From NCBI GenBank assembly GCA_022842185.1, contig JALHQB010000025.1:1-59558 (forward strand): 59,558 bases of DNA, given 5' to 3'. Source of the stretch: Acetobacteraceae bacterium. GTDB lineage: Bacteria; Pseudomonadota; Alphaproteobacteria; Acetobacterales; Acetobacteraceae. Under the pieces are notes generated by a model. It saw only the letters and a list, made by a program, of their open reading frames with translations. It was not told the DNA's origin and made no database searches. Shown piece after piece: positions 44,432 through 52,589 of this stretch; position 1 is the stretch's first letter, and every line of letters begins with the position of its first letter. Made by a program: the position numbers and the translations under genes.

Positions 44432-45611
44432 GTCTGAGGCCATGAAAGGAATTGGCGGCGTGCGCGTCCTTCGTCTCGTCTTCGTAGGCGTTCTCCTGGT
44501 CGCTGCGGTAGCTGGCGGTTGGTGGTACCTGCAACAGCGGCCGCTTTCCGTGGCCGTCGCCGCCATGCAACTGGACGTACCGGTCACGGTCTTCGGCCTG
44601 GGCGCGGTCGAGGCGCAGGTGATCGCCCGCATCGGGTTCGAGGTGTCGGGCACTCTCATGCAGTTGGGCGCCGACCACGGGGACAGCGTGGCCGCCGGCG
44701 CCATCCTCGCGCGCCTCAATCCCATCAGCCAGGAGGCACGCGTCGCCCGCGCCGAGGCTGCAGTGCTCTCCGCCGCGGCGAACGCGGCTCGCGCCGATGC
44801 GCAGCGGGAGCGCGCGGAAGCGCAGTTCACCCAGAAGCAGGCCACCGCGCGACGCCGGCGTGACCTTGCGAACAGGGGCGTCGGTAGCCAGGAGGCTGCG
44901 GAATTGGCTGATACGGAGCAGGAACTCGCCCGGGTCGACCTGTTGGTGAACGCCGCCGATGCTGCCGTGGCCCGCGCCACCCAGGCCGAGGCCCGCGCCA
45001 ATCTCCAGACCGAGCAAGCCACGCTCGACAAGCACACGCTGATTGCGCCCTTCGACGCGGTCGTGATCGCCCGTGCGCGTGAGGCTGGCACCGCGCTCAA
45101 TCCGGGCGAGCCGGTGTTCACCCTGGTGGCACCCGAGAGCATCTGGATGCAAGCGTTCATCGACGAAGGCCGCGCCGGCGACCTCGCCCTCGGCCAGACC
45201 GGCATGGTGACGCTGCGCAGTCGTCCCGGCCGGCCTGTCACCGCCGAGATCGTGCGCATCGGGCTGGAGGCCGACCGCGTGACGGAGGAACGGCGCGTCT
45301 TTCTGCGCTGCCGCACCTGCCCCTCCATGCCGGTGGTGGGGGAGCAGGCCGAGGTGGTGATCGAAACCGCCCGCCTGCCGCGCGCCCGCCTGCTGCCCGA
45401 ACAGGCGCTGCACGGCTTCGATGGCGCGTCAGGCACTGTCTGGACCATCGAGGAGGGACGGCTCGCGCGGCGGCATGTGCGCATCGCAGCGCGGCTTGTG
45501 GATGGGCGCGTCGCCATCGCCGACGGCCTGCCGGAGGATGTCGCGCTGGTGAGCCAGGTCGGCCCGCGCTTCGCTGTGGGTCGCGCGGCGCGCGCTGTGT
45601 CCGCACCGTGA
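44409..45611 (+). CDS. HlyD/DevB-type membrane fusion protein
   Basis: A 400-residue periplasmic adaptor anchored by one N-terminal helix (VLRLVFVGVLLVAAVAGGWWYLQ). It has barrel-sandwich/lipoyl halves (VIARIGFEVSGTLMQLGADHGDSVAAGAILARL and DKHTLIAPFDAVVIARAREAGTALNPGEPVFTLVAPE) around an Ala/Glu/Arg-rich coiled coil (about residues 115-210), then a beta-barrel. Such adaptors join an inner-membrane ABC pump to an outer-membrane channel. The ATG at 44409 lies in a palindrome; ATG 44442, just before the membrane helix, is an alternative. The permease start overlaps its stop. Confidence 0.88.
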   Translation: MVEIFDRWSEAMKGIGGVRVLRLVFVGVLLVAAVAGGWWYLQQRPLSVAVAAMQLDVPVTVFGLGAVEAQVIARIGFEVSGTLMQLGADHGDSVAAGAILARLNPISQEARVARAEAAVLSAAANAARADAQRERAEAQFTQKQATARRRRDLANRGVGSQEAAELADTEQELARVDLLVNAADAAVARATQAEARANLQTEQATLDKHTLIAPFDAVVIARAREAGTALNPGEPVFTLVAPESIWMQAFIDEGRAGDLALGQTGMVTLRSRPGRPVTAEIVRIGLEADRVTEERRVFLRCRTCPSMPVVGEQAEVVIETARLPRARLLPEQALHGFDGASGTVWTIEEGRLARRHVRIAARLVDGRVAIADGLPEDVALVSQVGPRFAVGRAARAVSAP

Positions 45612-46741
45612 ACCTCGCGCTTGCCGACATCCGCCACAAGCTCGGCCGCTTCATGCTGACCTGCCTCGGGCTCGGCCTGCTGATGGCGGTCGCACTCTCG
45701 ATGGTGGGCATCTACCAGGGTGTGGTGAGCGAGGCGCTTGCCCTGTCGCGCAGCCTGCGTGCGGATCTTTGGGTGGTGGAATCCGGCACCAGCGGGCCTT
45801 TCGCGGAGGCCTCACGCATTCCGGGCGATGTGCGGGAAATGATGGCGCGGCTGCCCGGTGTGGCGGCGGCCGGCGCCATCACGCTGCGCACTGCCGAAGC
45901 CCAGGCGCCGCAGGGGACGCTCCGCGTGCAGGTGATCGGCTATGAACCGGGCCGGCCGGGCGGGCCTTCCGCCATCGCCACGGGGCGCGGCGTGGGCGGG
46001 ACGCGGTTCGAGATCGTGGCCGATGCGCGTTCCGGCCTGCCGCTGGGCGCCACGCTGCTGCTCGGGCGGCATCGCTACCATGTGGTCGGCACCACGCGCG
46101 GGCTTGTATCCTCGGGTGGCGATCCGCTGATCTTCATGCAACTGCGCGACAGCCAGGACCTTCAGTTCCGCCTTGCCCCCGCCGCGGCGCGACGCGCTCT
46201 CGCCGCGGCTGCCGGTGGGGGCGGTACGGACACGGTGAACGCCATCATTGCCCAGTTGCATCCGGGCGCGGACCCGGCGCTGGTGGCCGAAACGACGCGC
46301 CGGTGGAAGCATCTCGCGGCACTGACCGACCAGCAGCAATCGGACCTGCTGACGCTGTCGGTGGTGAACCGCGCACGGGTACAGCTTGGCATGTTCACCG
46401 TGGTGCTGCTGTTCGTCTCCGCGGTGATCATCGCGCTGATCATCTACACCATGACGATGGACAAGCTGCGTGAGATCGCCACGCTGAAGCTGATCGGCGC
46501 GCCTGACCGTACCATTATCGGGCTCGTGCTGCAGCAAGCGCTGATGCTGGGCGGCGTCGCGTATGTTGCCGCCGTAGCGATCGTGTTCGCCGCGCGCGAC
46601 GTCTTCCCCCGCACCGTGGCGCTTGGGCCCGCTGAGGTCGCGGTGATGGCCGTGGTGATCGCGCTGATCTGCCTCGTGGGCAGCATGGTCTCGATCCGCG
46701 CCGCGCTCCGGATCGAACCGCAACAGGCGCTGGGCGGCTGA
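45608..46741 (+). CDS. FtsX-type ABC exporter permease (DevC/MacB-like)
   Basis: A 377-residue membrane protein with one N-terminal helix (FMLTCLGLGLLMAVALSMVGI), a periplasmic domain of about 220 residues and three C-terminal helices (MFTVVLLFVSAVIIALIIYTM, LVLQQALMLGGVAYVAAVAIVFAA, EVAVMAVVIALICLVGSMVS), the FtsX/MacB type III plan. The cytoplasmic segment LREIATLKLIGAPDRTIIGLV is the family's ATPase-contact loop. GTG 45608 overlaps the HlyD stop (GTGA). The transported substrate is unknown. Confidence 0.88.
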   Translation: MNLALADIRHKLGRFMLTCLGLGLLMAVALSMVGIYQGVVSEALALSRSLRADLWVVESGTSGPFAEASRIPGDVREMMARLPGVAAAGAITLRTAEAQAPQGTLRVQVIGYEPGRPGGPSAIATGRGVGGTRFEIVADARSGLPLGATLLLGRHRYHVVGTTRGLVSSGGDPLIFMQLRDSQDLQFRLAPAAARRALAAAAGGGGTDTVNAIIAQLHPGADPALVAETTRRWKHLAALTDQQQSDLLTLSVVNRARVQLGMFTVVLLFVSAVIIALIIYTMTMDKLREIATLKLIGAPDRTIIGLVLQQALMLGGVAYVAAVAIVFAARDVFPRTVALGPAEVAVMAVVIALICLVGSMVSIRAALRIEPQQALGG

Positions 46742-46746
46742 GGCAC

Positions 46747-47448
46747 ATGACCAACCCCCTCGTGCAGGTCGAGAAACTGAGCAAGACCTTCGGCGCCGGC
46801 GATACTGCGGTGCGCGCGCTGGTCGAGGTGGATCTCGTGGTCGAGGCCGGCGAGGTGGTGGGCCTCAAGGGACCATCGGGCAGCGGCAAATCGACCCTGC
46901 TGAACCTCATCGCCTGCATCCAGGAACCTACCGGCGGCAAGCTCTCCATCGGCGGTGAGACGGTGTGGGACGGGCAGTGGCGCGTGGCCGATCTGCGCCG
47001 GCTGCGGCGGGAGCGCATCGGCTTCATTTTCCAGTTCCACAATTTGCTGCCGTTCCTCAACGCCATCGACAATGTCGCGCTGGCGATGACATTGGATGGC
47101 GTGGACAGCGCCACGGCGCGGCAGCGGGCGGGCGCGTTGCTCGATTATCTCCAGGTCGGCAAGCGAGCATCGGCGATGCCCGCGCGGCTGTCGGGCGGCG
47201 AGGCGCAGCGCGTGGCCATCGCGCGTGCGCTGGTCAATCGGCCGAAGGTGATCCTGGCTGACGAGCCTACCGCCGCGCTCGATTCCGAACGTGCGCGGGT
47301 GGTGATGGACCTGCTGCGGCAGGTGGCACGCGACCAGCAGGCGGCGATCCTCGTGGTGACCCATGACGAAAAGATCTTTGACCGCTTCGATCGCATGGTG
47401 GCGCTTCGCGATGGACGGATTGAGGGCGAACAGCTGCGCGCCGCGTAG
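46747..47448 (+). CDS. ABC exporter ATPase (LolD/DevA-like)
   Basis: A 233-residue ATPase that drives the permease encoded 5 bp upstream. Walker A is GPSGSGKST, the signature is LSGGEAQRVAIARAL, and Walker B is VILADEPTAALD; FIFQFHNLLPFLNAIDNVALAM is the LolD/MacB-type Q-loop region. HlyD-FtsX permease-ATPase sets like this include DevBCA (glycolipid export) and MacAB-like pumps. It ends the cassette. Confidence 0.92.
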   Translation: MTNPLVQVEKLSKTFGAGDTAVRALVEVDLVVEAGEVVGLKGPSGSGKSTLLNLIACIQEPTGGKLSIGGETVWDGQWRVADLRRLRRERIGFIFQFHNLLPFLNAIDNVALAMTLDGVDSATARQRAGALLDYLQVGKRASAMPARLSGGEAQRVAIARALVNRPKVILADEPTAALDSERARVVMDLLRQVARDQQAAILVVTHDEKIFDRFDRMVALRDGRIEGEQLRAA

Positions 47449-47788
47449 GATCACGACGTGCGAAGAAGGGTATTGGGGCCAAGGCAGCAGCGGTTTCGAT
47501 GGTCGGGCGCCAGCGTCGCGCCCAGGATATGCTTCGTTGTTGCATGAGTGCATTGACGCCGCTTGCCGCAGCGCCCCAACCCAATAGCCAGCCATAGCCA
47601 ACCAGAATCGTGGCTGGTCGGCACGAACTGATGCGCCAGGCGCGCGCAGAGAGCCGAAGAACGAATTTTCCTGGCGCTCCCGGTGCGGCGCGATAATTGG
47701 CAATCATCCTTTTCCATCGTCGGCCATCGCGTCATAAGGAGCGCGGGAGCAAAACCAGTGCGCGGCGTCCTGCTCGTTAGGAGGCGCC
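47449..47788. other. Gene-free gap between the exporter and nasT
   Basis: 340 bp of lower GC than its neighbours. No gene is recognised on either strand. The part at about 47460-47620 has broken frames on the minus strand that might be decayed transposase, but no motif is certain. The last 100 bp should hold the nasT promoter; a perfect AGGAGG ends it. Confidence 0.5.
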
Positions 47789-48349
47789 TTGCGTGTTCTG
47801 TTGATCGACGGAGAAACGGACCGGGCTGCCGCGGTGAAGGCTGGCCTGGAGGCTGCCGGCTGCCGCGTTGTCGCCGTCGCACCCGATGCCAGTGACCTGA
47901 CCCGCATGGTTCGAGAGGCCGAGGCAGACGTGATCGTCTGCGATCTGGACGACCCGGGTCGCGACGCGCTTGAGAGCATGCGTGCGCTGCATCGCGATGA
48001 GCCGCGGCCGGTCGTGGTGTTCGCCGCCCGCGGCGAGCCCGATCAGATCGAGGCCGCGCTTGAGGCCGGTGTCGCGGCCTATGTCGTCGAAGGTCTGTCT
48101 CCGACGCGCGTCCGGCCAGTGATTGAGGTCGCCATCCGCCGATTCCGCGCCCACCAGGCGCTCTGCGCCCGGCTGGAGGAAGCGCAGGCGACGCTTGCCG
48201 ACCGGGTGGTGATTGAACGCGCGAAGGGCGTCCTCATGCAGCGTCGACGGCTATCGGAGGAGGACGCCTACCGGATGCTCCGCCGCTGGGCGATGGACCG
48301 TGGCGAAAAAATAGTGCTCGTGGCACAACAATTTCTGCGCGATTTGTAA
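47789..48349 (+). CDS. nasT: ANTAR-domain antiterminator NasT
   Basis: A 186-residue regulator with an N-terminal receiver-like domain and a C-terminal ANTAR RNA-binding domain (LADRVVIERAKGVLMQRRRLSEEDAYRMLRRWAM). The receiver is degenerate: it begins LLIDGE rather than the usual acidic pair, and the conserved Lys is replaced by Val in AYVVEG. That fits NasT, which is held by NasS and not by phosphorylation. The start is TTG at 47789, chosen because AGGAGG lies 6 nt upstream and no other start fits LRVLLID. Its expected target leader lies directly downstream, before nasS. Confidence 0.92.
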   Translation: MRVLLIDGETDRAAAVKAGLEAAGCRVVAVAPDASDLTRMVREAEADVIVCDLDDPGRDALESMRALHRDEPRPVVVFAARGEPDQIEAALEAGVAAYVVEGLSPTRVRPVIEVAIRRFRAHQALCARLEEAQATLADRVVIERAKGVLMQRRRLSEEDAYRMLRRWAMDRGEKIVLVAQQFLRDL

Positions 48350-48457
48350 TCAGTATGATTATTGAATGCCCAATGAGTGTCTGATGCGAACTGTTTTGCT
48401 GAAGGAAGCAGCTTTTTCTTATTCCGTCATGGCGTCGCCCCATGGTTAGTGTAGCGC

Positions 48458-48499
48458 GCCGCAGCAATGTGGTCGGGGTCTGTCGCAACGGCGTGACAG
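48458..48499 (+). promoter_or_regulatory. Candidate ANTAR (NasT) two-hairpin leader motif
   Basis: Hairpin P1: GCCGC / GTGGT with hexaloop AGCAAT (48458-48473). After a 6-nt linker comes hairpin P2: CTGTCGC / GTGACAG with hexaloop AACGGC (48480-48499). ANTAR proteins read two adjacent hexaloops with A at position 1 and G at position 4: P2 fits exactly, P1 has A at position 4. It lies in the 233-bp leader of the nas operon. Confidence 0.6.
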
Positions 48500-48550
48500 G
48501 CTGACGTAGCCCTCTCCGATATGGCCCGCGAGCCAATGGCGGTTCGCGAT

Positions 48551-48569
48551 CAAGACGCAAGGCGTCTTG
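48551..48569 (+). promoter_or_regulatory. Hairpin just upstream of the nasS start
   Basis: Perfect stem CAAGACGC / GCGTCTTG with a 3-nt loop AAG, ending 13 nt before the nasS ATG. There is no T-tract. It may be the attenuating structure of the leader or may limit ribosome access until NasT has bound upstream. Confidence 0.5.
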
Positions 48570-48582
48570 GAACCGTGACGGC

Positions 48583-49629
48583 ATGGCATCCTCCACTCTT
48601 CGTATCGGCTATGTCCCGCTAACCGACGCTGCCCCGCTGGTCGTGGCGGACCAACTCGGGTTTTTCGCTGCGGCCGGCGTCAGGGTGGTGCTTACGCAGG
48701 AGCGCGCCTGGGCCACGCTGCGCGACAAGCTCGCATTCGGTTCCCTCGATGCGGCGCATCTGCTCGGGCCGATGGCCGTCGGCCTCGCGCTCGGCGCGGG
48801 CGGGTTCAAGCGCCGGCTCGACGTCACCGCGCGGCTCGGGCGCAATGGCAATGGCATTGTGCTCTCCCATGCGCTGGCCACGGCCGTGGCTGGCTTTGCC
48901 CCGCCTTTGCCGGCCGCCGCCTTCGCCGCCGCGCTGCATGCGCGCGCCGAGGACGGCATGCCGCCGCCGACGCTCGCGGTCGTCTTTCCCTATTCGTCGC
49001 ACAACTACCTGCTGCGCCACTGGCTCGCCTCGGGCGGGCTCGACCCGGATCACGATGTCCGCCTGGTGGTGGTGCCGCCGCCGCAGACCGCGCGCGCCCT
49101 CGCCGAAGGCGCCATCGAGGGCTTCTGCGCCGGAGAACCCTGGGGAAGCCATGCGGTCGCGCAGGGTGTGGGCCGCTTCGCGCTGTCCACCGGCGACATC
49201 TGGCCCGATCACCCCGAGAAGGTGCTCGCCTTTGCCGAAGGCCTCGCGGACCGCGCACCCGAGCCGGTGATCGCCGCCACGTCCGCCGTCATCGCGGCGC
49301 AGCGCTGGCTCATGGATGCCGCGAATCGTCCCGCCGCCATCGCCCTGCTGGCCGAGCGCATCTTCCCCGACCTGGCACCGGCCTCCGTCGCCGCGGCGTT
49401 AGACGGTGCGCCCGGCGCACCCTCGCTCGCCTTCGATCCGGACACGCCCCCCTGCGCCGCCACCGCCACGCGCTGGTTCGACGAAATGCGCCGCTGGGAC
49501 CACCTGCCACCCGGCGCATCCGTGGCCGACGCCCGCGCCTGCTGCCGCGCCGACCTCTGGCACCGCGCGGCGGAGCGCCTCGCCGCCCCCGACCCTCTGA
49601 CCGCAACCGCCCAGGAGCCCCTCGCATGA
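48583..49629 (+). CDS. nasS: Nitrate/nitrite sensor NasS (cytoplasmic NrtA-like)
   Basis: A 348-residue protein of the CmpA/NrtA binding fold (RIGYVPLTDAAPLVVADQLGFF ... CAGEPWGSHAVAQGVGRFALSTGDIWPDHPEKVLAF) that begins directly at the fold, without a signal peptide. That absence separates NasS from the transporter's periplasmic receptor encoded next. NasS binds nitrate or nitrite and then releases NasT to antiterminate the operon. Here it is the first gene after the leader and so would be under its own control. Overlaps nrtA (ATGA). Confidence 0.86.
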   Translation: MASSTLRIGYVPLTDAAPLVVADQLGFFAAAGVRVVLTQERAWATLRDKLAFGSLDAAHLLGPMAVGLALGAGGFKRRLDVTARLGRNGNGIVLSHALATAVAGFAPPLPAAAFAAALHARAEDGMPPPTLAVVFPYSSHNYLLRHWLASGGLDPDHDVRLVVVPPPQTARALAEGAIEGFCAGEPWGSHAVAQGVGRFALSTGDIWPDHPEKVLAFAEGLADRAPEPVIAATSAVIAAQRWLMDAANRPAAIALLAERIFPDLAPASVAAALDGAPGAPSLAFDPDTPPCAATATRWFDEMRRWDHLPPGASVADARACCRADLWHRAAERLAAPDPLTATAQEPLA

Positions 49630-50900
49630 CCGGCATTCCCGCGACCCGCCGACAGGCCATCGTCGCCACCGCCGCGCTTCTGGCCGCCGCCCGCGCTGCC
49701 GCCCCACGCGGTGCCTTCGCGCAGGGCTCCACCACGCCCGAAACGCGCAAGGCCACGCTCGGCTACATCGCGCTGACCGATGCGGCGCCGCTGATCATTG
49801 CCAAGGAGAAGGGCTTCTATGCCAAGCACGGCATGCCCGATGTCGAGGTCACCAAGCAGGCATCATGGGGTGCCACGCGCGACAATTTGGTGCTGGGCGG
49901 GGTCCGTGGCGGCATCGACGGCGCGCATATCCTGACACCGATGCCCTACCTCATGCACACCGGGCGCGTGACGCAGAACAGCCAGCCGGTGCCGATGGCG
50001 ATCGTCGCGCGGCTCAACACCAATGGCCAGGCGATCAGCGTCGCGGCGAAGCACGCGCCCCTCGGCGCCCGGCTCGATGCGGCGCCGCTGAAGCGCGTGC
50101 TCACCAGCAACAGCAAGGTCGCCATGACCTTCCGCGGCGGCACCCACGACCTGTGGCTCCGCTACTGGCTCGCCGCCGCCGGCATCGACCCGGATCGCGA
50201 CGTGCAGACCATCGTTGTGCCCCCGCCGCAGATGGTCGCGAACATGCGTGTCGGCACCATGGATGCCTTCTGCGTGGGCGAACCGTGGAACGCGCAGCTG
50301 ATCAACCAGCGGCTGGGCTATTCGGCGCTGGTTACCGGCCAGCTCTGGCAGGACCATCCGGAGAAATCCCTCGGCCTGCGTGGCGCCTTCGTGCAGCAGA
50401 ACCCGCGCGCGACCGAGGCGCTGGCCGCCGCGACAATCGAGGCCGCCCGCTGGTGCGATACACCCGCGAACCACGTCGAACTCGCGCAGATCCTGGGCCG
50501 CCGCGCCTGGTTCAACGTGCCGCCCAACGACATTCAGGGCCGCATCCAGGGCATCATCGACTTCGGCGACGGACGCCGCGTCACCGACCCGAACATCGCC
50601 ATGAAGTTCTGGCGCGACCACGCTTCCTATCCCTTCCGCAGCCACGACCTATGGTTCCTCACCGAGGATATCCGCTGGGGCGTGCTGCCCGAGGACACCG
50701 ACACCGCGAAGCTGATCGCCGAGGTGAACCGCGAGGACATCTGGCGCGCCGCCGCCGCGCGCGCCGGCGTGCCCAACGCCGAGACGCCGAGCGGCATCTC
50801 GCGTGGGCGCGAGACCTTCTTCGACGGCAAGGTCTTCGACCCCGAGAACCCGCGCGCCTATCTCGACAGCCTGGCGATCAAGAAGATCGGCGCGGCGTGA
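49626..50900 (+). CDS. nrtA: Nitrate ABC transporter substrate-binding protein
   Basis: A 424-residue receptor with a twin-arginine-type signal (ATRRQAIVATAALLAAARAAAP). The fold matches NasS block for block (LGYIALTDAAPLIIAKEKGFY, FCVGEPWNAQLINQRLGYSALVTGQLWQDHPEKSL), which shows the two are paralogues. It captures nitrate in the periplasm for NrtBC. Longer than NasS by the signal peptide and a C-terminal extension ending in PRAYLDSLAIKKIG. Confidence 0.92.
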   Translation: MTGIPATRRQAIVATAALLAAARAAAPRGAFAQGSTTPETRKATLGYIALTDAAPLIIAKEKGFYAKHGMPDVEVTKQASWGATRDNLVLGGVRGGIDGAHILTPMPYLMHTGRVTQNSQPVPMAIVARLNTNGQAISVAAKHAPLGARLDAAPLKRVLTSNSKVAMTFRGGTHDLWLRYWLAAAGIDPDRDVQTIVVPPPQMVANMRVGTMDAFCVGEPWNAQLINQRLGYSALVTGQLWQDHPEKSLGLRGAFVQQNPRATEALAAATIEAARWCDTPANHVELAQILGRRAWFNVPPNDIQGRIQGIIDFGDGRRVTDPNIAMKFWRDHASYPFRSHDLWFLTEDIRWGVLPEDTDTAKLIAEVNREDIWRAAAARAGVPNAETPSGISRGRETFFDGKVFDPENPRAYLDSLAIKKIGAA

Positions 50901-50904
50901 CCCG

Positions 50905-51786
50905 ATGAACGCCATCGCTCCGCCGGCGCCGCCGGCCGACCTCGCGGCCTCGACATCCGCCCCGGTGCGGCGGGCGCCAACCCTGACCGACCGTCTGCGC
51001 CCGCATGTGCAGCACGTCCTCGCAGTGATCATCCCGCCGATCATGCTGATCGGGCTGCTTGTCGCGGTATGGGAATGGGCGTCTTCGAGCCCCACGGCCT
51101 CGCTGCCGCCGCCGTCGCGCGTGTGGGACGATGCGAAGGAGCTGATCCTCAACCCGTTCTATGACCGCGGTGGCCTCGACAAGGGCCTTGGTCTGCATCT
51201 TTTCGCAAGCCTCCAGCGCGTGGCCGTTGGCTTCGCGTTGTCGGCGGTGGCGGGTGTTGCGCTGGGGATGCTGGTAGGGTCCTCGCGCTTCGCGATGCGC
51301 GCGCTCGACCCCCTGTTCCAGGTGCTGCGTACGGTCCCCCCACTGGCCTGGCTGCCGCTGTCCCTGGCGGCCTTCCGCGAGGCGCAGCCCAGCGCGATCT
51401 TCGTCATCTTCATCACCGCGGTCTGGCCGATCATCATCAACACCGCGGTTGGCGTACGCAACGTCCCGGCCGACTACCGCAACGTGGCGCGCGTCATCCG
51501 CCTCTCGCCGTTCGACTGGTTCCTGCGCATCGTGGTGCCGGCTGCCGCACCCTACATCTTCACCGGGCTGCGGATTGGCGTCGGACTGTCCTGGCTGGCG
51601 ATCATCGCGGCGGAGATGCTGATCGGCGGCGTTGGGATCGGCTTCTTCGTCTGGGATGCGTGGAACTCCTCCAACCTCTCCGACATCATCGTCGCGCTGG
51701 CTTACATCGGTGTTGTCGGCTTCCTGCTCGATCGCGCGATGGCGCTTGTCGGCCGCGCCGTCACGCGCGGCACCTCCGAACAGTGA
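50905..51786 (+). CDS. nrtB: Nitrate ABC transporter permease
   Basis: A 293-residue inner-membrane permease of the NrtB/SsuC type with about six helices. The cytoplasmic ATPase-contact loop reads RNVPADYRNVARVIRLSPFDWFLRIVVPAAAPYIFTGLRIGVGLSW, as in the family. Preceded by a short Ala/Pro-rich N-terminus. Starts 4 bp after nrtA and ends 11 bp before nrtC. Confidence 0.94.
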   Translation: MNAIAPPAPPADLAASTSAPVRRAPTLTDRLRPHVQHVLAVIIPPIMLIGLLVAVWEWASSSPTASLPPPSRVWDDAKELILNPFYDRGGLDKGLGLHLFASLQRVAVGFALSAVAGVALGMLVGSSRFAMRALDPLFQVLRTVPPLAWLPLSLAAFREAQPSAIFVIFITAVWPIIINTAVGVRNVPADYRNVARVIRLSPFDWFLRIVVPAAAPYIFTGLRIGVGLSWLAIIAAEMLIGGVGIGFFVWDAWNSSNLSDIIVALAYIGVVGFLLDRAMALVGRAVTRGTSEQ

Positions 51787-51797
51787 AGGGGCCGACC

Positions 51798-52589
51798 ATG
51801 GAACGCGACTTCCTCGACATCTCGCGCGTCTCGGTGCGCTTCGGGCCGGGGGCGCCGCTGGTGCTGAACGGCATCGACCTGAAGGTCCGCCAGGGCGAAT
51901 ACGTCGCCGTGATCGGCCATTCGGGCTGCGGCAAATCCACCTTGCTCAACGTCGTCGCCGGATTGCTGACAGCCACGCAAGGCGGCGTGATCCTGGAGGG
52001 CAAGGAGGTGACCGAGCCCGGCCCAGACCGCGCCGTGGTGTTCCAGAACCACAGCCTGCTGCCTTGGCTGACCGTATATGAGAACGTCAAGCTAGCGGTT
52101 GATCGCACCGCCGGGCGCGGCATGTCGCGCGCCGAGCGCCATGACTGGACTCTTCGCAACCTGGCACTGGTCCGCATGGAAGGCCACGCGCAGAAGCGCC
52201 CGCACGAGATCTCGGGCGGCATGAAGCAGCGCGTGGGCATCGCCCGGGCGTTGGCGATGAAGCCGAAGGTTCTGCTGCTCGACGAACCCTTCGGCGCGCT
52301 CGATGCGCTGACCCGCGCGCATCTGCAGGACCAGGTCATGGCCATCCATGCCGACCTTGGCACGACGGTGATGATGATCACCCATGATGTGGATGAGGCG
52401 GTGCTGCTGTCCGACCGCATCGTGATGATGACCAATGGCCCCACCGCGACGATCGGCGAGGTGCTGGAGGTGGACCTGCCACGCCCGCGCCACCGGCTGG
52501 CGCTCGCCTCGGACCCGAGATTCATCGCCGCGCGCGAGGCGGTGCTGCGCTTCCTGTACGAACGCCACGCGCTGCCGGCGGCGGCGTGA
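51798..52589 (+). CDS. nrtC: Nitrate ABC transporter ATP-binding protein
   Basis: A 263-residue ATPase. Walker A GHSGCGKST, Q-loop VVFQNHSLLPWLTVYENV, signature ISGGMKQRVGIARAL, Walker B VLLLDEPFGALD and switch MMITHDVDEAVLLSDR are all present. It has only the ATPase domain and lacks the NrtA-like regulatory domain of cyanobacterial NrtC, so it corresponds to NrtD in that nomenclature. Its stop overlaps the next GTG. Confidence 0.94.
   Translation: MERDFLDISRVSVRFGPGAPLVLNGIDLKVRQGEYVAVIGHSGCGKSTLLNVVAGLLTATQGGVILEGKEVTEPGPDRAVVFQNHSLLPWLTVYENVKLAVDRTAGRGMSRAERHDWTLRNLALVRMEGHAQKRPHEISGGMKQRVGIARALAMKPKVLLLDEPFGALDALTRAHLQDQVMAIHADLGTTVMMITHDVDEAVLLSDRIVMMTNGPTATIGEVLEVDLPRPRHRLALASDPRFIAAREAVLRFLYERHALPAAA

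Noticed and set aside
47449..47788. Possible transposase remnant before nasT
   Set aside because: Broken minus-strand frames, but no segment could be tied to a known transposase family.
48319..48338. TGGCAC-like sequence suggesting a sigma-54 promoter before nasS
   Set aside because: GG and GC elements are 13 instead of 10 bases apart and it lies inside the nasT coding region.
48551..48569. Hairpin before nasS as an intrinsic terminator
   Set aside because: No T-run follows the stem, so it is recorded only as a regulatory hairpin.
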